Shown here in pieces: positions 56,483 to 64,000 of a stretch of DNA of 64,000 nt (position 1 is the first letter of the stretch; each line of letters begins with the position of its first letter). The translations under genes were made by a program, and so were the position numbers. Source of the stretch: Hymenopus coronatus (lineage: Eukaryota; Arthropoda; Insecta; Mantodea; Hymenopodidae); assembly GCA_030762935.1 (NCBI GenBank), contig CM060900.1:439579259-439643258 (forward strand), written 5' to 3'. The notes beneath the pieces are model-generated. The model had not been told where the DNA came from. It ran no database searches and saw only the letters and a program-made list of their open reading frames with translations.

Positions 56483-59400
56483 ATAAAAGCCAGTTTCATT
56501 TCCATTATTAAAAATACATTTCCAATTAAAATTAAGAACTTGCAAATAGTAATGAGTCAAATTAACTCAATAAATTAAAAGTGTCACTTTAAGGAAAGAA
56601 ACAGGGTGCTATAAGACAAGTTTGCCACTAATAAACTATTATTGTAAAGATTTTATATTTTTGTGCTTACATGATCAAAAGTAATTTCATCATTGTTGGG
56701 GTAGCAGTGGTAATTTCTTGTGGAGTGAGCTACATAACTGCTAAACATTGTTTTTCTATTAGCATATCTCTTGTAATACATTAGCAGTATGCATCAGCAA
56801 AATTATACATTAAAGGTTGGTTTTGCCATTCAATGTTAAAAATACTTTTAAAATCTAGTTTGCTAACTTTATGTTAAAAGGTTAATATAAACTTAAAATT
56901 CTTCCAGTTCATCAATTTTTACAGTAAACTATTAGCTAAAGTTCTGTTAATGTCAAAGATAATTACAAACAACAGCTTTCAACAAGGAAGTGACCTAACT
57001 ACATGGCTTCTAAAAGTGATCCGATTCTCTTTTGTCTATGCATTGTAGCATTTTCTACTTCAGTAACAGACAGCCAGTTATGTTCATAGAAAATTGCTGT
57101 ATAATTTATTTGATTAAGGTTGACATTAGTGAGTCAACTGAAAAATCTAAGTTCAGAGGAGCTAATATGTTCTGTTCAAAAAGGCATTAATTAAAGAACT
57201 GGTTGCTGTGTCACTTTAAAAATTCCTCATTTTATATGTTTTCAAATTTATAATCCATGGCTTTTCTTTGATTGGGAATGACATTAAAAAGGATCCAGAT
57301 GTAGCAACTCTGTGTCACAGCTTAGTTTGCAGCAGCCATTTTCCAATGTTTGTTAAATAATTTTTACATTGTGTTAACATTTAATATTGGTTGATGAAAT
57401 TGGCCCTTAATGCAAAACCAATCTTTGGATCTTCCTGCATTCAGTTAAACTTACTGTCTACAGCAGCATGAGCAAGAAAGTCTTGAAATAAATGAACACC
57501 AGTAACATAATTTACATACTTAATGAATAGTTGCAGGACTTTTAAATAGAATGGTAACCACTATGTGTAGCCTCAGCTGTCAAGGCTTATAAATTGTTTG
57601 TGAAATTCAACCAAAATATATAATTCAGTTTGTAATATATTTCTGGTGCCATATTTTATTTTTGGAACAACATGGCAAATTTTCACAGAGAAAATTACAT
57701 TTACTAAATGAATTAGAAGAAAAAAATTGGTTGCATTGATATAGCTATTAAGAATACATAATGCATTATATTTTTATCACTTTAGAAAGACTGTAATAGC
57801 AATTGCAGTTTTTGCAATTAAAGAGAAGAAAACAATTCCTGTTCTTTATGATTGTTTTTTTCGGTATACAAACTTTGTGTAGAAAGGAAAAAATTAGAAC
57901 ACTAGTAATAAAATAACTGTAAGGGTTGTTGAAATAAAACTGAGACTCCTGTCTATTGCTATATGTTACACCTGTAGAATTATTGAGTGATATGTGGGCA
58001 AAACTGCCATTACATAGCAACTTTATTAGTTCAATTAACAAACTCAACAGTTCCCTTCATTTAGTTGATTTATACTGCTAACAAAAAGCATCTGTGATTG
58101 ACTGCAGAACCACTGTTTAGCATTGTCTCCAAAGTTGCTGTTTGCATACCATGTGCAAGAGCTTTTTACTTTCGTCAGAAGACTGGTCAAGACAGGATGA
58201 GAGGTTTTTGCTGTAGAAAGTATGCAGCAGGATTTCCCATTAGAAAAGCTTGAGCAAATGCTGACTCACTCTAGCTGTATATCACAAGGAATAGTTGTAC
58301 AATAGAGTTGTTTTCTACCCAATAGGTCAAATATTCCTGATGATTCTGAGTTAGCATAAGGCAAATTCCAAAAGCTGAATAACTGCATGCTAGTTAATTT
58401 GGATGGATGGTTTCCTGATTTTGCATGAGGCAATGGCACTAAAACCAAGTTTGAATAACCTAATTCCAAATGCATACATTATGTAATGAGTAAACAGTTT
58501 CATGAGTTGACTTATTGACACTTGAATTTCACTTAATCATCATTGGGAATGCTTTGAAATCATATCCACAAGGAAAATTAAATGAAACCTAAGTGTAAAC
58601 AAGTTGTTGATGGTACTATTTACTTGTTTAGTATTGAAAGTTTTGCTGTTTGTAACATTTCTAGAATACATAATGCGTGTTTAAATATATTATGTTCTTG
58701 TGCTTTAAGCAACAGCACTGCCAAATAAGTCTCAGTTTCATTTGGCAACCCTTATGATCCCGAATAGAATGCTCTCTGAGAGTGAGTACCATAAAAAATG
58801 TCTTCTAGTGTAGCACACTCGAAGCTGCAGTATTTTTAACTTAGCAAAAGTCATAAAAACATTATTATGATGATGGAGAAAGTGTTGCAGGTGAAGTTCC
58901 CTTCATTTAAGAAATATAGGTAAACATTTTCAAGCTAGAGAACAATAGAATTTAATTGGTGTAAACTGTTAAAAATGAACTGCTTTTAAATTGGATGCTA
59001 TACAAGCAGGTCTTTTTCTTCCCTCTTTCTTTCCCTGTAGGTACCTCAGTCCATAATTTCTGAATAGTTTTGATAACTGTTGGCTCTCCTGTCAGATTTA
59101 AACCTAAGTATGAAACATTTTATATTCCTTTCCCTACTTCCTCTGAAACGCCTGATGTTCTTCCCTTTAATTTCCTCTTTTAGAAAAGTTTGAAAAAAGA
59201 TATTATCCATTCATCAGGGAAGTGGATCAACAGAGCAAGGAGCAAGAACTGCAGTGCTTTTGCATTTACCACTGCTGTAGTGTGGTGAGCACTTCTCTCG
59301 TTTGATTTCATACACTTGTGTTTATATTGATTTAAAGGATTATATTATGACAAAAAATTAAATGCACAAATGCTTTGCTTTTAAAACACAGTTTGCAATG

Positions 59401-62400
59401 CCAGCATTAGTTACAATGTTCATTCAAAACATGTAGGTGTTTTCCGTAAAAGCACACCCATCGTATAGTGTAGTTAAATTAAGATGTAATCCATATTCTA
59501 ACATACACTGCAAGCATTTTTGTTGTTGTTTAAGGAAAAATACATCTGGAAGAAAGCATTTGTAAAGATTTTTAACTTATGAACAATCAGTTTCATAGCT
59601 TCTGGACTTTAAATAATCATTACAGTATTTATTTGCTCAAATTCAAAACTTCCATGTGTCTCAAACCATTAGATCTCCAAAACAGATGGTCCTTTTTGGG
59701 GAGTTGTTCAGTTTTCGCAGTTCAAACAAATGGGAATGAGCCCCCAAAGACTCCAAACATAGGTATCAAATTCAACACTTCTTCTTCTGTTCTAAACCTT
59801 CCTGTTTGTTTTCTTTCTTACACGCTGTACCATTTTACATTTTCTGACATGTACCTACATACATAGTAGGTTGAGAATAGTTTGTATTCCACCCAAAAGT
59901 TTAATTTCAAAATTTGATACCAAATACAAGTTTTGATGCCATCTGAATGCAAACTATGTGTGGATGTGGGTGTGAGTGCAGGTGTGCATATGCAAACAGC
60001 TTAAAAGCAAAAACTTAGATTATTCCAGGCTTGGTATTTAAGTTCAGTTTCTTCTAAAGACGTGACACAAAGAATACTATTGACAAATTATTATTGTTTT
60101 GTTTTCCATGGTTTCATTTGATTATGGATGGAAAAGCAAGTTGAAAGATGTCATCACTTCAACAGTCCAGTAGATTCATTTATGGTTCTTGTTACACTTA
60201 TGTATGCCAGGCATTGTAACATTTGTTTTAAAAGTGGAAAGCAATGCATTAGGTAAACACTATAGCTTTATCATTTATTTATTTATTTGCATGATTGAAG
60301 TGTCTTTTACCTCAATTGCTTAAAATAAAGTGCACTGTAAAACATTATGCTTTAAAACTGTATATGCTTGAGTTTTATAAAAGCTGCTTATAAATTAGTC
60401 ATTACAATAAATGATGAAAGAAATTCCTATAAACATAGGGTCATTATAATAGTTCACACAAAATAAAAAATCATTAATTCCTTTAACTATTAATTTTTAA
60501 ACATAATTATCAAAGTGTTTTTATTATATCATTTTAAATTAAGTATGTGTGTGTTACTTTCAATTGAGCATTACTAATTAGAATTTAAAATTCATACTTG
60601 TTTAAATACTACCATATAACAGTTCTTTGTATTCCAGCTTTGGGCTGCTATGTAATGGGTAGTGTTTCAAAAACTATAGGGCAACAAAATACATGATTGC
60701 ATTATTACAATATAAATAAAAAAAGAATAATAATGACTAAAGTTTGAGAGAGTTAACTATGCACTTGACATTAGTGCTGCCTTGAGGTCGCTCTGTCACA
60801 CTGTTGCCATGTTCATCACTCGCTTTTGACCCTCGTTGACTGCACACCCTAACTACCAAAACTACTAAAACCTTAAATCTACATAATAAAACATTGAAAC
60901 ATAATATAAAATAATTTATGTAATTTCTGCAGACATGCTATTATGTGCATTTTGTCTATAAATTACAATCACTGCATTATAAGGCAATAAATCTGTGAGT
61001 GGAGCAGAAGCCCAGCTCAAACCAAGGAATGTTGTAAACATATTGCAACATGGGTGACATTACACCTATTGCAGCAAGATTTATTTACAATGCAATTGGT
61101 AAAAAGGGTGAGCCTCTTTTGCAGGCGAGTGATCAAATGGCTGAGTTAGCTCTTGCTTACTTTAACATACTTAATATGCTGCCTCCTCCAGTATAACATA
61201 ATTGCTGGTCAAGTTTTTTCCAACCCCTTTCCTCTCAATGAAACTATAGTTTTCTGCATAGTAAATCCACTAGTAAGGTGAGAGTAATTTGCTTGCTTTC
61301 CTACTGTTATATCTCAGTCAACTCAGTGCACTGTAATGTTTGTCATTATACTGTATCTCAGACTAGAGTGATTCTGATGTAAACAACAAGGAGTAGTGGG
61401 CTCAACTCATGTTTGATGATACAGTATGCATATAATTTTTGCAATACTTGTTGCAGCAGCACAAATTCTTGACAGTAAACCATGCAAGAAATTGGCAGCA
61501 ACTTATTAAATCTTTGGGTTACATAATTAATATTGTGGTGCAATAGCATAATGGTTATGCTTTGGGGTTTCCTACTTAAGCATTGTGTAACAATGGGCTC
61601 ATTTGCCTCTTGCGATTTCTTACGGTTTGGATCATTTGTGTTTCATTTCTAAAGATTGACCTAACTGCTATGTAATGATACACTGACTTCTTTTAAATAG
61701 CTTACAAATGCTCTGGGCTTGGGAGGTATGCAAAGCAAGGTCTCTTAAATATCAGAAGCAACTCTGCAGATAGCATCTGAATCAGTATTCACCTCGAGAC
61801 TAACTTTGTTCCAAGAATGGCCTATATAATAGGAATATACAATACAATTGTTTGTTAAGAAATAAAAGACTAGTCTGCTTATTATTAAACAATAGCAATA
61901 ATAAGTTAATAGTGTATAGCTGTGACTGTCTTCTGTATAATCTATAGTATTATGCTTATTTATATGTCTGTGGTAAACATTCCTTTGAGAATTCGAGTCT
62001 AGAACACATCTGTGGCATGCGTGCAGGATACAGAGAAATAAATAAAACAATTTGTATACTTTTCTTTCCCTGAAGCCAATTTTTACAGAGCAGTAATTAG
62101 AAAACTATTACAGTGCTGTTCTTCTCAGAGGTGGTTATTGTACAGCTGTGGACACAAAAAATGAGTCATTCCCCGATTTCATGTGTTGATCAAAGAACTT
62201 CGAGTATCTTCATAAAAGCTGTGTTCACAATGCGCGCAAAAGAACTTCACAATAGTCTGTGACTGACAGTACAATGGTAACTTATGAGTACTGAAAACAG
62301 AGCACAGAATAACGTTATGGTTAAGAAGCCCTTGCTTACATTGTGCTGCATGCCATTTTTTTATTTTGTTTGTGACTGCATATGTAGAACATAATGTTGC

Positions 62401-62495
62401 ATTAATATAACTTGAGTATTTGAAGTTATGCACACAGAAACATAATTCTCCTAACACTCATGTTATCTTCTAAAACTAAAAACAAAAAAATAAAC
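56483..62495. other. Long intronic stretch, almost featureless
   Basis: About 6 kb of AT-rich DNA with no recognised exon, ORF or well-preserved repeat. A strong acceptor-like tract (CTTTCTTTCCCTGTAG) at 59040 is phase-compatible with the exon at 55487 but leads to a stop after four codons. A tRNA-like GGTGCAATAGCATAATGG at about 61538-61555 may be SINE debris. Confidence 0.45.
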
Positions 62496-62499
62496 ATAA

Positions 62500-63110
62500 T
62501 TAATATTGGGTGTATAAACACTCAGCCCATATAACTGACCTAAATCTTCGGAGGTTTGACAAAATTAAATGCCTGCAGTAATGTGGACGAGAAACTACAA
62601 GATCCCAGGCTTCTTGAATTTGGGCCCAGAAGCCATTTTTTATCCTTCGCCCATTTACAGGTAAATTGGAGTGCAGCCCTCTTTTTATCTCAGCCCACAC
62701 ATTCCTGCCACTATGATATCTTGCCTCTAAAAACCAATTTTAAATCTTTCGAGGTGTGTGGACAGGATGATTATCCTGTACAAATTCAACAATTTCATCA
62801 GAATATGTCATCCTCACGGAGGGGATAAAAATATTATTGAGTATTTACTATGTATTGCACACCATACAGTGTATTGTCAAGCTGCCACAGCACACCTAGA
62901 CTGCCCCAGCAAAATACAGATATACAACCATGATGGAATTGTGAAGCCAAATTTTTGCATATTATTGGGACCCCTTCGGATGATAGACAATCACCTTTCC
63001 CTTACCTGTGAAAGAAAATGTCACCTCTTCTAAGAATATCACGTTATTCCAGTTGCAGCTGGGTTTTTCCTGCAGGGTCATTTGGATCAGTTTGTAAAGT
63101 GTGTGTTGAG
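62500..63110 (-). pseudogene. Tc1-like transposase relic
   Basis: Minus-strand wording in order: TVIFLEEVTFSFTGKG (first catalytic block, Asp replaced), FHHGCISVFCWGSLG (for KHGGGSVMVWG), FVQDNHPVHT (second catalytic Asp) and MWAEIKRGLHSNLPVNG (for ENVWAxIKRxL). Frame changes and stops separate the pieces. No TIRs were identified. Confidence 0.7.
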
Positions 63111-64000
63111 CAACACACACATAAAATAAAAGAGTTCCTACCTCCCTGAAAGATCATATTTGCTCTAAAATTGGAGTCCTAAAAATGTTTCAAAACATTG
63201 GTTTTCTTAACAATATTTTTAGTATTTTTTCATATTTTACAGATTCTATTTTTCTCATTGAGAAAGAACTGTTCTTGTTTCATGTGTCTGTGCACCATTC
63301 TGCACACCAAATGCTTTCATGTGCAGCACTGTTCGGTAGAATAAACTCTTAAAGAAGCATCATAATAACTATCATATTATTAACTGTACTGAATGGTATT
63401 TGAAATAAGTATGTCTATAATAAATAGTCACTATATGTTGAATCAACGGCATTAAGAGAAGGGGGAAAAAAAAAGTTTGCTACATGAGAGAAGCGAATCT
63501 GTGACCCTCACTGGAGGAGTAACCTACGTTTTGCCACAACACTATAGTGAACGTTCATGAAAGGTGGTAGGTTTAGTAATCCTGTACAGTATAAGCTCTA
63601 TCATGTTTTGTGTCATTAATATTTTTAGTTAATACTGATAGTTTGTTGCTGAAGTCGTTTTAAGTTAATTATTTGATTATGATATTGGTCATATGGGTTA
63701 GTAATGTTAAGATTTGGAATTTATGACAACTTGTTGCTGCCCACGCACAACTGTATCACAGATGATGTAAATAAAGCACTGTGCCATGTAGAGGTAATAC
63801 GAACTTGGCATTCCAGACATGACTCATTTTTTTCAATCCACAGCTATAGAAATAAAATAAAAGAATACATCCATGAACTTTACTTTGCCAATCAGTGCCC
63901 TAAGAGTGTTCCAAGTTCTATTTCAATCTCTCTCTTCCCTCCCTGCCATGTGGACACCAGGATTATTCTTGGATGAGACAGATTATAGCCTACTGGGCAT
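63111..64000. other. Intronic sequence to the window end
   Basis: Nothing recognised on either strand. The open frame at 63704-63976 shows no known motif. Confidence 0.45.

Noticed and set aside
61538..61600. A-box-like TAGCATAATGGTTATGC
   Set aside because: No B box or SINE body follows; chance or unrecognisable debris.

Overview
The window is AT-rich animal nuclear DNA, almost certainly from an insect with large, transposon-filled introns. About 2.5% of it (1,589 bp) is host coding sequence: eight consecutive plus-strand exons of one gene, the inositol 1,4,5-trisphosphate receptor (Itpr). The exons lie at 8821-8962, 15920-16134, 21062-21222, 24627-24939, 30549-30850, 35950-36073, 47109-47284 and 55487-55642. 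All have AG/GT borders and compatible phases, and they join without a gap or stop into 529 codons plus two bases. The product runs from the MIR beta-trefoil half of the IP3-binding core through its alpha-helical half and into the following armadillo-type region. The IP3-contacting residues NRxRQK...R and DYRK are intact. The 5' exons (suppressor domain, first part of the core) and the large 3' part (regulatory region, channel) lie outside the window or were not recognised. Insect affinity is inferred from protein similarity (e.g. [29 protein letters not shown]); order or species cannot be fixed from this sequence.

The other roughly 97% is intron, in which I recognise many layers of mobile DNA. 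Class II: a Tc1/mariner-type element with ~107-bp terminal repeats (43578-45102), a decayed mariner (23065-24163), further transposase relics (20.1-21.0, 31.6-31.9, 54.5-54.8 and 62.5-63.1 kb), a hAT-like non-autonomous element (6248-7372), a piggyBac-like relic (801-1725), a long-TIR MITE (9699-10160) and a 271-bp foldback element (30964-31234). Class I: a gypsy-like deletion derivative with two LTRs (12625-15510), a second LTR element (49184-53637, minus), LINEs of several clades, Penelope-like relics, and at least five tRNA-derived SINE families, several with clear target-site duplications.

Layout: 1-8.8 kb, intron with piggyBac, Penelope and hAT relics; 8.8-16.1 kb, exons 1-2 around a MITE and the gypsy derivative; 16.1-21.2 kb, SINEs, an RT relic and a small RIIa-like ORF, then exon 3; 21.2-24.9 kb, a mariner, then exon 4; 25-30.9 kb, LINE material including a recent 5'-truncated insertion, then exon 5; 31-36 kb, foldback and LINE relics, then exon 6; 36-47 kb, a LINE nested inside a LINE, a Penelope-like element and the Tc1-like element, then exon 7; 47-55.6 kb, a four-level nest (LTR > SINE > LINE > SINE), more SINEs, then exon 8; 55.6-64 kb, a mostly featureless intron with one SINE and one Tc1 relic.

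I found no convincing new multi-gene system. The observations most worth checking are the nested insertions with reconstructable target sites, a 46-residue RIIa/Dpy-30-like ORF behind a splice acceptor (17575-17711), a hammerhead-ribozyme-like arrangement in Penelope-like sequence (27817-27931), a long pre-mRNA hairpin 113 nt past an exon, and a transposase relic ending 53 bp before an exon.
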